Shown in pieces: positions 11,027 to 19,695 of a stretch of 64,000 bases of DNA. The stretch comes from Clostridia bacterium. Lineage in GTDB: Bacteria; Bacillota; Clostridia; Oscillospirales; Acutalibacteraceae. The translations under genes and the position numbers were made by a program. Position 1 is the first letter of the stretch. Every line of letters starts with the position of its first letter. Where the stretch lies: the NCBI GenBank assembly GCA_024404195.1, contig JAKSQJ010000001.1, forward strand, positions 62,001 to 126,000. Direction: 5' to 3'. The notes under the pieces are model-generated. The model made no database searches. It worked only from the letters and a program-made list of their open reading frames with translations, and had not been told where the DNA came from.

Positions 11027-11923
11027 TTATTCAATGGCTTCATTGATAAATGTCATTGATAATATGATGAAAATATATGCCTGAATAACGGGGTGGAACA
11101 GGTTAAAATAAAGTCCTGCGACAGCCGGAATACCCGAAGCATATCCGCCCAAAACAGATTTAAGCAAATCCATAACAATCATTCCGCCTAACATATTACC
11201 GAAAAGACGGCAGGCAAGGGAAACGGGAACGGCGATGTCGCTTAAAATCTTCATGGGGAAAACAAGCGGAGTGGGTTTGGTCATACCCTTTATTCTTCCG
11301 CCGACCCCTTTTTTCTTTATTCCGTAAAAATTGATAAGAACAAAGGTGATAAGTCCCATGGCAAAGGTTGTTGTAAGGTCGGATGTCGGGGCTCTTAAAC
11401 CGAAAAGCTCGGTAAATGCCGAAAGAATCATAAACAAAGCGAGGGTAAACATATAGGGGGCTAACTGTCCCGAATAGTCAAGCAAACTGTCCTTCGCAAA
11501 GTTTTCCATCGCTTCAACGCCGAGCTCCATAACATTTTGAAAACCTTTAGGACTCTCAAGCGAGAACTTCGGGAAAATAAATAATCTGAATATAATTCCC
11601 AAAATAAGAACAATACCCGTTATAACGAAAGAAACAAGTGTTGTTTTGGCAACAGGTAAGCCGAATAGCGAAATACTTTCACTAAACAAGGCAAATTCAA
11701 TTTTCATACCTGCTTTAATGGAACTGAACATCGTAATAAGAGTTCCGATTAAAAGCCAACCTCCGAATACGGCTAAAACCGTAAACAACATCTTTTTCTT
11801 TTTTGCTTTTTTAGGGTCATTTCCGACGGTTTTTGAAGATTTGGCGAAGGCAATCCCGATTATGCCGACCGCAAGACAAACCGCCGATACACAAAGCAAA
11901 ATAATATGTAACAAATAAGTCAT
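11027..11923 (-). CDS. atpB: ATP synthase Fo a subunit
   Basis: Stator half-channel protein. About 298 aa, longer than usual. The essential arginine is in LACRLFGNMLGG near residue 230, and the last helix ends QAYIFIILSMTF. Two extra hydrophobic segments with a lysine-rich linker (KKAKKKK) stand before the usual first helix. The start is uncertain: ATG 11923 sits directly behind GGAG, and TTG 11914 has better spacing to the same GGAG. Upstream in-frame ATG 11974 would overlap the preceding gene by 41 bases and has no ribosome site. Confidence 0.92.
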   Translation of the reverse strand: MTYLLHIILLCVSAVCLAVGIIGIAFAKSSKTVGNDPKKAKKKKMLFTVLAVFGGWLLIGTLITMFSSIKAGMKIEFALFSESISLFGLPVAKTTLVSFVITGIVLILGIIFRLFIFPKFSLESPKGFQNVMELGVEAMENFAKDSLLDYSGQLAPYMFTLALFMILSAFTELFGLRAPTSDLTTTFAMGLITFVLINFYGIKKKGVGGRIKGMTKPTPLVFPMKILSDIAVPVSLACRLFGNMLGGMIVMDLLKSVLGGYASGIPAVAGLYFNLFHPVIQAYIFIILSMTFINEAIE

Positions 11924-11933
11924 CTCCGAAAAA

Positions 11934-12197
11934 TCAGTTTTTCTTAATAAATTCTCTGTAAATGAATAAGCCAAACGAGGTAAATATAACGCCTATGCCG
12001 AAGCCGATGGCACAGAAAGCGAGTTTTGCAAGATATTTATTCATAAACAGTGCTATTGCGGCTCCGTAAAGAACGAATTTAAGAATAAAAATCAAAACGG
12101 CTCTTTTGTTCTTTCCCGAAGTGATGGAAGTAAGCAAATATTTAAGAATAAAAACCTGCAATACGGCAAACAAAAAAGATACAATAAATACCTTCAA
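11934..12197 (-). CDS. Small membrane protein in AtpI position
   Basis: 87 aa, three predicted membrane helices (near 1-20, 30-50 and 60-80). It is the first gene of the atp operon, where AtpI/AtpZ chaperones for c-ring assembly usually sit, but the sequence has no motif that proves the family. TTG start with GAGGTGATATC upstream. Stop lies ten bases before the atpB start. Confidence 0.7.
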   Translation of the reverse strand: MKVFIVSFLFAVLQVFILKYLLTSITSGKNKRAVLIFILKFVLYGAAIALFMNKYLAKLAFCAIGFGIGVIFTSFGLFIYREFIKKN

Positions 12198-12224
12198 GAT
12201 ATCACCTCATTAAATAATATATAA

Positions 12225-12252
12225 ATTATATACCTAAAAATAAATATGTCAA
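12225..12252 (-). promoter_or_regulatory. Promoter of the ATP synthase operon
   Basis: TTGACA (12247-12252), 16 bases, TATAAT (12225-12230) on the minus strand: both hexamers match the sigma-A consensus exactly. About 25 bases upstream of the first gene. Confidence 0.85.
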
Positions 12253-12263
12253 TAGTTATTTTT

Positions 12264-12773
12264 TTAACAGTCGGTAAAAATTTGTTTGTGTTTGTTAAGA
12301 ATTATGTAAAACGGTATTCCAAGCCCCAAACAGACAACCGCCTCGCCGAGCGCGACCCATAAAGCAAATATGGGGAAACCGCCCTTTTGATTAACAAAAA
12401 CTACCGTCAGTTCCAAACCGATAATAAGCGAGTTGATAACAATCGGGGAAAGAAGCGAAATAATGGGAATACCTTTTATTTTAATGTTTCGGCAAAGATA
12501 TGTAATAACAGCGGCGATAAGGGTCGCAAGTGTGCCGAAAATAATATCAAATGGGTTTGCGCCGATATTTCCGATATTGCCTAAAAAACAACCAACGGTC
12601 ACACCTATAATTCCCGTTGGGGTAAAGATAGGTAAAACCGTTAAAATTTCCGATATTCTGAATTGAACGGCGCCGTAAGAAATAAACGAAAAGCCGTATG
12701 TAAGACCGGCATATAAAGCGGCAATAAGTGAGGCAAAAACAATCTGTTTAATGCGGTTTTTCTTTTTATGCAT
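12264..12773 (-). CDS. QueT-family ECF transporter substrate-binding component
   Basis: 169 aa membrane protein with five or six hydrophobic helices. [16 protein letters not shown] and [18 protein letters not shown] match the QueT family, S-components that bind queuosine precursors (preQ0/preQ1) and work with a shared EcfAAT module not seen here. ATG 12773 is chosen because AGGAGAA precedes it. It overlaps the rnhA stop by eight bases, so both are probably on one transcript. Confidence 0.8.
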   Translation of the reverse strand: MHKKKNRIKQIVFASLIAALYAGLTYGFSFISYGAVQFRISEILTVLPIFTPTGIIGVTVGCFLGNIGNIGANPFDIIFGTLATLIAAVITYLCRNIKIKGIPIISLLSPIVINSLIIGLELTVVFVNQKGGFPIFALWVALGEAVVCLGLGIPFYIILNKHKQIFTDC

Positions 12774-13221
12774 TGCCGTTCTCCTGGAGTTTTTTGTAAA
12801 AGCCGACTGCAAGTTGGTCGCAGCGCTCGTTTTCGGGATGCCCAGCATGTCCTTTGACCCAATTTATATCAACCTCGTGAATATCAAGCAAGGATAACAG
12901 TTTTTCCCATAAATCAGGGTTTAAGGCAGGTTTTTTATCGGCTTTTTTCCAACCGTTTTTTTGCCAGGACTTTGCCCAACCGTTTTGAATTGCATCGGCA
13001 ACATATTTAGAATCGGTGGTAAGAAGGACCTTGCAGGGCTTTTTAAGCGCTTCAAGACCTTTAATTACGGCGGTAAGCTCCATTCGGTTGTTAGTTGTAT
13101 TCATTTCTCCGCCCGAAAGTTCTTTTTCAAAAGAGCCGTAGCGAAGAATGGCACCCCATCCGCCCGGACCGGGATTACCGGAACAGGCCCCGTCGGTAAA
13201 AAGATTGACAGCTTTATTCAT
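12766..13221 (-). CDS. rnhA: Ribonuclease HI
   Basis: Degrades the RNA strand of RNA:DNA hybrids. 151 aa, family length. Catalytic carboxylates are visible: Asp10 ([11 protein letters not shown]), Glu48 (NNRMEL), Asp70 (TTDSKYV) and Asp135 (ERCDQLA), with the handle region rich in Trp and Lys. Ribosome site GGAG before ATG 13221. It follows lexA by 12 bases, which places it in the lexA transcript. Confidence 0.96.
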   Translation of the reverse strand: MNKAVNLFTDGACSGNPGPGGWGAILRYGSFEKELSGGEMNTTNNRMELTAVIKGLEALKKPCKVLLTTDSKYVADAIQNGWAKSWQKNGWKKADKKPALNPDLWEKLLSLLDIHEVDINWVKGHAGHPENERCDQLAVGFYKKLQENGNA

Positions 13222-13233
13222 AATAACTCCAAT

Positions 13234-13821
13234 TTAGTATTTTCTGTAACTTCCTATAACCTTACCCAAAACGGCGGGTTTTTCGGGATAAATCGGCTCA
13301 AAATCGGGATTTTCGGGCATAAAGATTATCTGCTTGTCATTGATTATAAGACGCTTAACGGTGGCGCTGTCGCCGTCCATACCGATAATTATATCTCCGC
13401 TCTTGCAGGGAAGATTTTTATTTGCGATAACGATATCCCCGTCAAGAATACCGATATCCTTCATACTGTAGCCCGAAACCTTAAGAGCAAAAAGTCCCTC
13501 GGCGCTCTTGGTAGGATAGGGGATATAATCTTCAATTTCTTCAACCGCCAAAATCGGCTTTCCTGCGGTAACCTTTCCTACAACGGGAACAAACGAAGAA
13601 TCAAAATCGTTTGCGATTCTTATGGCTCTTGAAAACCTTTTATCCCTGTTTATGTAACCGTTCTCTTCAAGGGCAGTAAGAATTGCATGAACGGTTGAGG
13701 TTGACTTGATTTTTGTTTCCTCGCAGATTTCACGAACAGAAGGGGGCACACCGTCTGCAAGCCGTTTTACAAGAAAATTATAAACGGCGGTTTGCTTTTC
13801 GTTAAGGGGCGCTTTTTCCAT
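13234..13821 (-). CDS. lexA: LexA, SOS repressor
   Basis: 195 aa. N-terminal winged helix-turn-helix (residues 1-65, with VPPSVREICEETKIKSTSTV), then the self-cleaving domain: cleavage site Ala86-Gly87 (VTAGKP), catalytic Ser119 (SGYSMKD) and Lys156 (SATVKRL). ATG 13821 is chosen for AGGGAGAA upstream; a longer frame reaching 13944 would run through the end of the upstream gene. A promoter and a one-mismatch SOS box lie just upstream, consistent with autoregulation. Confidence 0.95.
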   Translation of the reverse strand: MEKAPLNEKQTAVYNFLVKRLADGVPPSVREICEETKIKSTSTVHAILTALEENGYINRDKRFSRAIRIANDFDSSFVPVVGKVTAGKPILAVEEIEDYIPYPTKSAEGLFALKVSGYSMKDIGILDGDIVIANKNLPCKSGDIIIGMDGDSATVKRLIINDKQIIFMPENPDFEPIYPEKPAVLGKVIGSYRKY

Positions 13822-13850
13822 AATCATTCTCCCTAAAAAAGTGATAAAAC

Positions 13851-13862
13851 GAACATTTATTC
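13851..13862 (-). promoter_or_regulatory. Candidate SOS box (LexA operator) of lexA
   Basis: GAATAAATGTTC on the minus strand against the Firmicute SOS consensus GAAC-N4-GTTC: one mismatch. It lies at the expected transcription start of lexA. Confidence 0.45.
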
Positions 13863-14258
13863 TTTTTTGATTATACCACTTTTTTTCGGCTTTTTCAAGT
13901 ATAGTTTTACGGTATTTATTATTTCTTTTACCCCTAAAAAACAAAGAAATCCGCCGAATGCTTTTGCGAGCCAGACATTACCTATGGTTTTGCCTAAAAA
14001 TATGCCTATAAAGCAACCGATAATACCGCCTATGATTATCGGAATAATAAGCTTCCATTTAATATCCTTTGCCTTTGCGTAAATGATAACCGAAATAATG
14101 GCAATGGGAATAAAGAAAAGAAGGTTTATTCCTCCGGCGGTGATTTGTTTTTCGTGCTTAAAGAATGACAAATATATTATGAGAACAGTTCCGCCGCCGA
14201 GTCCCATACTGCCGATAATTCCCGAAAGAAGCCCTGCTAAAAGGGCGGCAACAGTCAT
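13857..14258 (-). CDS. TauE/SafE half-transporter, second unit
   Basis: 133 aa, four hydrophobic helices. It carries one copy of the TauE/SafE repeat signature (LLSGIIGSMGLGGGTVLI). Full TauE/SafE anion exporters have two such repeats in about 250 aa; here each repeat is its own gene. It overlaps the preceding half by ATGA, so the two are likely made together and pair in the membrane. Substrate unknown (the family exports sulfite and other sulfur anions). The lexA promoter lies inside its 3-prime end. Confidence 0.8.
   Translation of the reverse strand: MTVAALLAGLLSGIIGSMGLGGGTVLIIYLSFFKHEKQITAGGINLLFFIPIAIISVIIYAKAKDIKWKLIIPIIIGGIIGCFIGIFLGKTIGNVWLAKAFGGFLCFLGVKEIINTVKLYLKKPKKSGIIKKE
13870..13898 (-). 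promoter_or_regulatory. lexA promoter
   Basis: TTGAAA (13893-13898), 17 bases, TATAAT (13870-13875) on the minus strand, inside the 3-prime end of the TauE-like gene. Confidence 0.65.
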
Positions 14259-14623
14259 CTTAAAAGCAGGCGAATACCTGCATAGAGCATAAAGCCGCCG
14301 AATATTCCTTTAAGCAGTTTCGGCGATAGGATACTTAAAATTTTTGTGCCGATAAATGCGCCCAAAACTCCCGTAGGCATATAAATATATGCGTCCTTAA
14401 ATGAGACATAACCTTTTATAAGGTAAATAACGGCGCTAATAACCGCCAAGGGTAAAATAACCGCAACGGCATTTTTTTGCGCATCTTTTTGGTTAAGTCC
14501 CCGTTTTTTAAGAAGCGGAACGGCAATCATACCGCCGCCGGCGCCGAACAAGCCGTTTACCATGCCCGTAACGGCGCCGAGACCTATATCAATAGAGGTT
14601 GTTTTTAATTTTTCCTTATTCAA
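14255..14623 (-). CDS. TauE/SafE half-transporter, first unit
   Basis: 122 aa with one TauE/SafE repeat (GMVNGLFGAGGGMIAVPLL) and four hydrophobic helices. TTG start at 14623 with CGGTGAT upstream. It stops at AGATGA, whose ATG starts the second half. The clean overlap and independent start suggest a true two-gene form rather than a broken gene. Confidence 0.8.
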   Translation of the reverse strand: MNKEKLKTTSIDIGLGAVTGMVNGLFGAGGGMIAVPLLKKRGLNQKDAQKNAVAVILPLAVISAVIYLIKGYVSFKDAYIYMPTGVLGAFIGTKILSILSPKLLKGIFGGFMLYAGIRLLLR

Positions 14624-14650
14624 AATATCACCGATATTATTTTTATCCGA

Positions 14651-15724
14651 TTAAAAGAAATTATCAGTGAAATTTGCAAAAAATTCGTTCAGTCCCTCAA
14701 AATCCATTGTCTCAATATAATATTTTTCAAGAATATCGTGGGAGGTTTTTGCTTTATTAAGCGTTTGTATAGCAGAATATAAAAGTTCGTTTTCAACCTT
14801 TTCGTTAAAGGAAATCCGCTTTTTTTGAGCTAATCTTTCGTGTGGGTTATAAAATCTTCTTGCATGTATTCTGACAGAATCTTTCGGGAATTTATTAAAC
14901 TTATTTTCGGTAACGAATGCGAAATTAAGCTCGGGGATAATTATATGGTCTATTATATCTTCGGGGAAATAAGGATTTTTAACCGTTATGATTTCATAAC
15001 CCGAAGAAACGGCGTAAGTTCTTATATAATCGCAAATAATACCTGCCGCAACACCGATTTTATCGTTGATAACAAATACTCTGTCTACGGTATCTGCTAT
15101 TGTATCGGTAAATGATACTATACCTTTGGGTGTTACGGCTTCCAAAAATCTTATATGCTCAAAACCGGTTGAATTAGGCTTTTTTTGTATATATTTTCGG
15201 CATAAAGCATTTGCAAATTTAATAACTTTTTCTCTCTCGGTGTAACCTTTTGCGATTTTTATGCTGTCATAACGCACTTCGCCGCAAGCCGAAAGATATA
15301 GAGAGGCGGTTTTATGAAATGCCTTGTTGATATTTGCGGCGGAGATTATACTGTAACGGTTTTTTTGAAGTTCTTTTTCGTTCCAAAACCGACCTAAATC
15401 AATAATACTCTCGCAAACACCCGGATAAACAGGGTCAAGTGTATGAGGTGCGGTGCCGTCAAAGAAAAGAGTTTTCATATCTTCAATTATTACTGCATCC
15501 AAGGAATCGGGGTCGCTTGAACAGTAACCAAGTGTAACAGTATGCCCCTTTTCTTTTGCCTTTTCGGCGATTTTTTTCATAAATGAGGATTTTCCCGTTC
15601 CGGGACCGCCCTTTATAATATAAACTCTGTAACCCTTTTCGGGGAAGTAGTTATCCTTAAATTTGCTTATAAAACCCTTGTAAGAATTTGCGGCTAAAAA
15701 ATACTTGCTCTTAAAATCTTCCAT
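14651..15724 (-). CDS. P-loop ATPase of unknown role (PRK06851-like)
   Basis: 357 aa soluble protein with Walker A IKGGPGTGKSSFMKK near residue 38. It resembles a Firmicute ATPase family of unknown function (PRK06851-type). ATG 15724 is chosen because AGGTGGGG lies just upstream; a longer frame would run into the rnpB promoter region. It diverges from rnpB and heads the run towards the TauE pair, 27 bases away. Confidence 0.75.
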   Translation of the reverse strand: MEDFKSKYFLAANSYKGFISKFKDNYFPEKGYRVYIIKGGPGTGKSSFMKKIAEKAKEKGHTVTLGYCSSDPDSLDAVIIEDMKTLFFDGTAPHTLDPVYPGVCESIIDLGRFWNEKELQKNRYSIISAANINKAFHKTASLYLSACGEVRYDSIKIAKGYTEREKVIKFANALCRKYIQKKPNSTGFEHIRFLEAVTPKGIVSFTDTIADTVDRVFVINDKIGVAAGIICDYIRTYAVSSGYEIITVKNPYFPEDIIDHIIIPELNFAFVTENKFNKFPKDSVRIHARRFYNPHERLAQKKRISFNEKVENELLYSAIQTLNKAKTSHDILEKYYIETMDFEGLNEFFANFTDNFF

Positions 15725-15778
15725 ATAAACCCCACCTACTTTATGTTTTACAGAATATACTATGTTATTATTTTGTTT

Positions 15779-15807
15779 TTGACACTTCTTGGATTTTGTG
15801 TTAAAAT
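15779..15807 (+). promoter_or_regulatory. rnpB promoter
   Basis: TTGACA (15779-15784), 17 bases, TAAAAT (15802-15807), placing the start near 15814, at the first paired bases of the RNA. Confidence 0.8.
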
Positions 15808-15815
15808 ACAAAGTA

Positions 15816-16150
15816 AAGAGCCGACTACACGGTTGCGCAAGGTTTTATTACCTTGTGAGGAAAGTCCGAGCCCCGCAGGGCAGAATAACGGCTAACGGCC
15901 GCCGAGGGTGACCTTAGGGAAAGTGCAACAGAGATATACCGCCGAATTTCGGTAAGGGTGGAAAGGCGAGGTAAGAGCTCACCGTTTTTTATGGAGACAT
16001 AGAAAACCTGTAAACCCTATTCGGAGCAACGCTGACTGTGGCGATACACCTGCCCGGTGTGCCACGAAGAGCGGCTTGAGCAAGGAAGCAATTTCTTGCC
16101 TAGATAGATGACCGTGCTTGACAGAACTCGGCTTATTGTCGGCTCTTTTT
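15816..16150 (+). ncRNA. rnpB: RNase P RNA (bacterial type A)
   Basis: Catalytic RNA that matures tRNA 5-prime ends. The ends pair (AGAGCCGAC with GTCGGCTCT). Conserved blocks are seen in order: GAGGAAAGTCCGAGC, CAGGGCAG, the GAGGGTGACC-GGAAAGTGCAACAGAGA segment, GTAAGAGCTCACCG, and AGATAGATGACCG near the 3-prime end. A T-run after the closing stem at 16146 should end the transcript, followed by an AT-rich hairpin. Confidence 0.95.
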
Positions 16151-16201
16151 TATAAATAAAAATGTTTTATTTTTATATCTGTTTATTATTAAAAATAATA
16201 C

Positions 16202-16230
16202 TTGACAAAACGGTATCATAAATATATAAT
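16202..16230 (+). promoter_or_regulatory. yceD-rpmF promoter
   Basis: TTGACA (16202-16207), 17 bases, TATAAT (16225-16230): exact consensus in both hexamers. Confidence 0.85.
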
Positions 16231-16269
16231 TATGTTTGTGCCATTTTGTTTGTCGGAAAGGTGCAGGTT

Positions 16270-16767
16270 ATGATTTTAGACCTTAAAAGCATTTTTGCAA
16301 ATGTCGGCAAAGAGATTTTAATTGACTATTCGCTTGATATGAGCGATACCGATTTTTCGGGTGGCTATCCGCTCAAAACCCCCGTTTCGGTAAAGGGTAA
16401 GGTTTATAACCGTGCCGGTGTTGTTGAACTCTTTTTGTCAATGAATTATGACTTTGATGCCCCTTGTGACAGATGCGGTATTCAAACTGTGAGAAATCAC
16501 GGTGTTGAGCTTGAAAGAATGCTTGCAACTTCCATTGAGGGAGAAGAAAGCGATACTATTATTACGGTGCCCGATATGAAGCTCGATGTGGACGAACTCG
16601 TATTTACCGAAGTTTTCTTAAGTCTTCCCACGAAGCACCTTTGTAAAGAGACATGCAAGGGATACTGCTTTAACTGTGGTAAGAACTTAAATGAGGGCGA
16701 CTGTGAATGTAAAACGGAGGAAATTGACCCCCGTCTTGCAAAGCTCAAAGATTTGCTTAATAATTAA
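16270..16767 (+). CDS. YceD/DUF177 family protein
   Basis: 165 aa. DUF177 proteins are found directly before rpmF across bacteria and are linked to 23S rRNA processing. Two Cys pairs (CDRCG near residue 74; CKETCKGYCFNCG near 130) suggest metal binding, as usual in Firmicute members. ATG 16270 lies close to AGGTGCAGG; an in-frame ATG at 16246 has no ribosome site. rpmF follows after 31 bases. Confidence 0.88.
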   Translation: MILDLKSIFANVGKEILIDYSLDMSDTDFSGGYPLKTPVSVKGKVYNRAGVVELFLSMNYDFDAPCDRCGIQTVRNHGVELERMLATSIEGEESDTIITVPDMKLDVDELVFTEVFLSLPTKHLCKETCKGYCFNCGKNLNEGDCECKTEEIDPRLAKLKDLLNN

Positions 16768-16798
16768 ATTTTCATAAACCTTAAGGGAGGAAAAAACA

Positions 16799-16981
16799 AT
16801 GGCAGTACCAAAGAGAAAAACCTCAAAAGCCCGTAGAGACAAAAGAAGAAATAATTTATGGAAGCTTGATGCTCCGGCACTTGTTAGATGCCCTGAATGC
16901 GGCGCTTATAAGCGTCCTCATAGAATTTGTCTTACCTGCGGTAAGTATAACGGCCGTCAGGTTAGAGAAATTGCGGAGTAA
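16799..16981 (+). CDS. rpmF: 50S ribosomal protein L32
   Basis: 60 aa, basic, starts MAVPKRKTSKARRDKRR and has the zinc-binding CPECG / CLTCG cysteines (the C+ form). Strong ribosome site GGGAGG. Confidence 0.97.
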   Translation: MAVPKRKTSKARRDKRRNNLWKLDAPALVRCPECGAYKRPHRICLTCGKYNGRQVREIAE

Positions 16982-16993
16982 TTTTCGTTAGCG

Positions 16994-17026
16994 TAGGGGG
17001 GGACATAATCCTCCCCTTAATTTTTT
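16994..17026 (+). terminator. Terminator after rpmF
   Basis: G-rich arm TAGGGGGGGA and C-rich arm TCCTCCCCTTA form an imperfect stem followed by TTTTTTA. Confidence 0.6.
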
Positions 17027-17049
17027 ATACGGATTCGGCGGTGAGATAA

Positions 17050-18351
17050 ATGGCGGTTATCGTAAATAGTGTTGATAAAGGCAGTCCTGCGTATAAAATA
17101 GGAATAAAAGAGGGGGACACCTTGCTTTCGCTTAACGGCGAAGAAATAACCGATGTTCTTGATCACCGCTTTTATCAAAGCGATACCAAAATCATAGCCG
17201 AATTTATAAATAATAAGGGAAAAATCAAGAAAAAGAAGATAAAAAAAGAAGAATTTGAAGAATTAGGGCTTAATTTTGATACATATTTAATTGACAAAAA
17301 GCGGTCTTGTATGAATAAATGCATTTTTTGCTTTATTGACCAGTTGCCAAAGGGAATGAGGGAAAGTTTATACTTTAAGGATGATGATTCCCGTCTTTCT
17401 TTTCTTTTCGGTAACTATATTACCCTTACGAATATTAGCGACCGTGAGGTTGACCGCATAATAAAAATGCATATAAGTCCCGTAAATATTTCGGTGCATA
17501 CAACAAATCCCGAGCTTCGTGTTAAAATGATGACCAACAAAAATGCCGGTAAAGCATTAAGCATTATTCCAAAGCTAAACGCCGCCGGAATAAAGATGAA
17601 CTGTCAGCTTGTTTTGTGTCCCGGTTATAACGACGGCGAAGAACTGAAAAGAAGCTTAAATGACCTGCTTAACTACGAAAATGTTCAGTGTGTTGCCGCC
17701 GTTCCCGTCGGTCTTTCCGACCATAGAGAGGGACTTTGCAAATTAGAGCCGTTTAACAAAGAAACCGCCGCCCAAACAATAGATATTATTGATAAATTCG
17801 GGGATATGACGGTAGAAAAATACGGCGAAAGACGGTGCTTTGCCGCCGATGAATTTTATCTTTTAAGCGGCAGAGAAATCCCTGATTTTGAGTATTACGG
17901 AGAGTTTTTGCAGCTTGATAACGGAGTAGGTCTTTGGGCGCTTTTAAGGAAAGAAGCAAACGAGGCGCTCAAAAGTTATCAATCCGTTTCCGAAACCCAT
18001 AAGCACATAACAGTAGTTACGGGTGTTGCGGCATATCCTTTGATAAGCCAAATTGCAAGGGAATGCGAAAACCTGCAAAAAGGTTTAACCGTTGATGTTA
18101 AAGGGATTGTAAATCATTATTTCGGAGAGAAAATAACCGTTGCGGGACTTGTAACCGCAACCGATATATATGAACAGTTAAAAGACAGCGGAATCGGCGG
18201 CGAAATGCTTATTCCCGATGTAATGCTCAGAAGCGAGGGCGATATGTTCCTTGACAGCATTACCGTTGACGAGCTTCAAAAAAAGTTAAATGTTAAAATC
18301 ACCCCCATAAAGTGCGACGGATATTCGCTTGTTGAAGCAATTATGGGGTAG
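17050..18351 (+). CDS. PDZ / radical SAM / DUF512 protein
   Basis: 433 aa. Order: PDZ-like domain (residues 1-60, GSPAYKIGIKEGDTLLSLNG), radical SAM-like segment with CMNKCIFC near residue 87 (CxxxCxxC cluster ligands), then DUF512. This family is conserved in Clostridia, next to der, with no proven reaction. der starts 18 bases on. Confidence 0.85.
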   Translation: MAVIVNSVDKGSPAYKIGIKEGDTLLSLNGEEITDVLDHRFYQSDTKIIAEFINNKGKIKKKKIKKEEFEELGLNFDTYLIDKKRSCMNKCIFCFIDQLPKGMRESLYFKDDDSRLSFLFGNYITLTNISDREVDRIIKMHISPVNISVHTTNPELRVKMMTNKNAGKALSIIPKLNAAGIKMNCQLVLCPGYNDGEELKRSLNDLLNYENVQCVAAVPVGLSDHREGLCKLEPFNKETAAQTIDIIDKFGDMTVEKYGERRCFAADEFYLLSGREIPDFEYYGEFLQLDNGVGLWALLRKEANEALKSYQSVSETHKHITVVTGVAAYPLISQIARECENLQKGLTVDVKGIVNHYFGEKITVAGLVTATDIYEQLKDSGIGGEMLIPDVMLRSEGDMFLDSITVDELQKKLNVKITPIKCDGYSLVEAIMG

Positions 18352-18369
18352 AGTTTACGAGGTGATATT

Positions 18370-19695
18370 ATGGCAAAACCCGTTATAGCGGTTGTTGGCA
18401 GACCGAATGTCGGCAAATCAACCCTTTTTAATAAACTTATAGGTCAACGCCTTTCAATAGTTGACGATACTCCCGGTGTTACGAGAGACCGTATTTACGG
18501 CGATGTTGAATGGGCAGGGCATAAGGTTATGCTTGTTGATACCGGCGGTATAGAGCCGAAAACCGATGATATTATTCTTTCGGGTATGAGAATGCAGGCA
18601 CAGCTTGCCATTGATACGGCAAATGTTATAATTTTTGTTGTTGATATGCAAACGGGTGTTACCGCCACCGATGCGGATATCGCTTCAATGCTTCAAAAAA
18701 GCGGAAAACCCATTGTCCTTTGTGTTAATAAATGCGATAGGGTCGGAGATGTTCCGCCGGAATTTTATGAATTTTATAATTTAGGACTCGGCGACCCGAT
18801 TGCCGTTTCCTCGGTCCACGGTCACGGAACGGGCGACCTTCTTGACGAGGCATATAAAAATCTTCCCGATGATGCCTTTTGCGACGAGGAGGACAGCGAT
18901 ACAATTAAGGTTGCAGTTATCGGAAAACCGAATGCCGGTAAATCCTCGCTTGTAAACAAGGTTGTCGGTGAGGACAGAACGATAGTTTCGGATATTGCCG
19001 GAACAACAAGGGACGCAATAGATACCCTTGTTGAGAATAAATTCGGAAGCTTTAACTTTATTGATACGGCAGGACTTCGCCGTCAAAGTAAGGTTGACGA
19101 TAAAATAGAAAAATACAGTGTGCTTCGCGCTAAAATGGCTATTGAAAGAGCCGATGTTTGCGTTATAATGATAGACGGAACCGACGGCTTTACCGAGCAG
19201 GATTCAAAGGTTGCAGGTTTGGCGCTTGAGCAGGGAAAGGGCTGTATTATAGCCGTTAATAAATGGGATATTGTTGAAAAAGACGGTCAAACCATGGATA
19301 GCTACCGTAAAAAACTTATGGTAGATTTTTCCTTTATGCCTTTTGCTCCGATTATCTTTATTTCGGCTAAAACGGGTCAGCGCCTTGACCGACTTTTTGA
19401 GCTTATAAAGTATGTTCATGCTCAAAATACAATGCGTATTTCAACCGGTAAGCTTAATGATATTTTGGCAGATGCAACTGCCCGTGTTCAACCGCCGTCA
19501 GATAAGGGTAAGAGATTAAAGATTTATTATATGACTCAGGCATCAACCTGCCCGCCGACCTTTGTTGCATTTTGTAACAGAGCCGATTTGTTCCATTTTT
19601 CGTATCAAAGATACCTTGAAAATCAAATTCGTTCCACCTTTGGTTTAGAGGGAACACCGGTGCGTTTTGTGATAAGAGAACGAGGAGAAAAATAA
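18370..19695 (+). CDS. der: GTPase Der (EngA), ribosome assembly
   Basis: 50S assembly GTPase, 441 aa, with two G domains in tandem: GRPNVGKST with DTPG near residue 9 and GKPNAGKSS near 183, each followed by NKxD, and a KH-like C-terminal domain. Ribosome site GAGGTGATATT. The stop overlaps the plsY start by one base. Confidence 0.97.
   Translation: MAKPVIAVVGRPNVGKSTLFNKLIGQRLSIVDDTPGVTRDRIYGDVEWAGHKVMLVDTGGIEPKTDDIILSGMRMQAQLAIDTANVIIFVVDMQTGVTATDADIASMLQKSGKPIVLCVNKCDRVGDVPPEFYEFYNLGLGDPIAVSSVHGHGTGDLLDEAYKNLPDDAFCDEEDSDTIKVAVIGKPNAGKSSLVNKVVGEDRTIVSDIAGTTRDAIDTLVENKFGSFNFIDTAGLRRQSKVDDKIEKYSVLRAKMAIERADVCVIMIDGTDGFTEQDSKVAGLALEQGKGCIIAVNKWDIVEKDGQTMDSYRKKLMVDFSFMPFAPIIFISAKTGQRLDRLFELIKYVHAQNTMRISTGKLNDILADATARVQPPSDKGKRLKIYYMTQASTCPPTFVAFCNRADLFHFSYQRYLENQIRSTFGLEGTPVRFVIRERGEK

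Noticed and set aside
12961..13632. 223-codon plus-strand frame
   Set aside because: Opposite lexA and rnhA, both with catalytic residues in place.
13857..14623. Split TauE as one gene broken by frameshift
   Set aside because: The ATGA overlap, complete repeats and separate starts fit two real genes.
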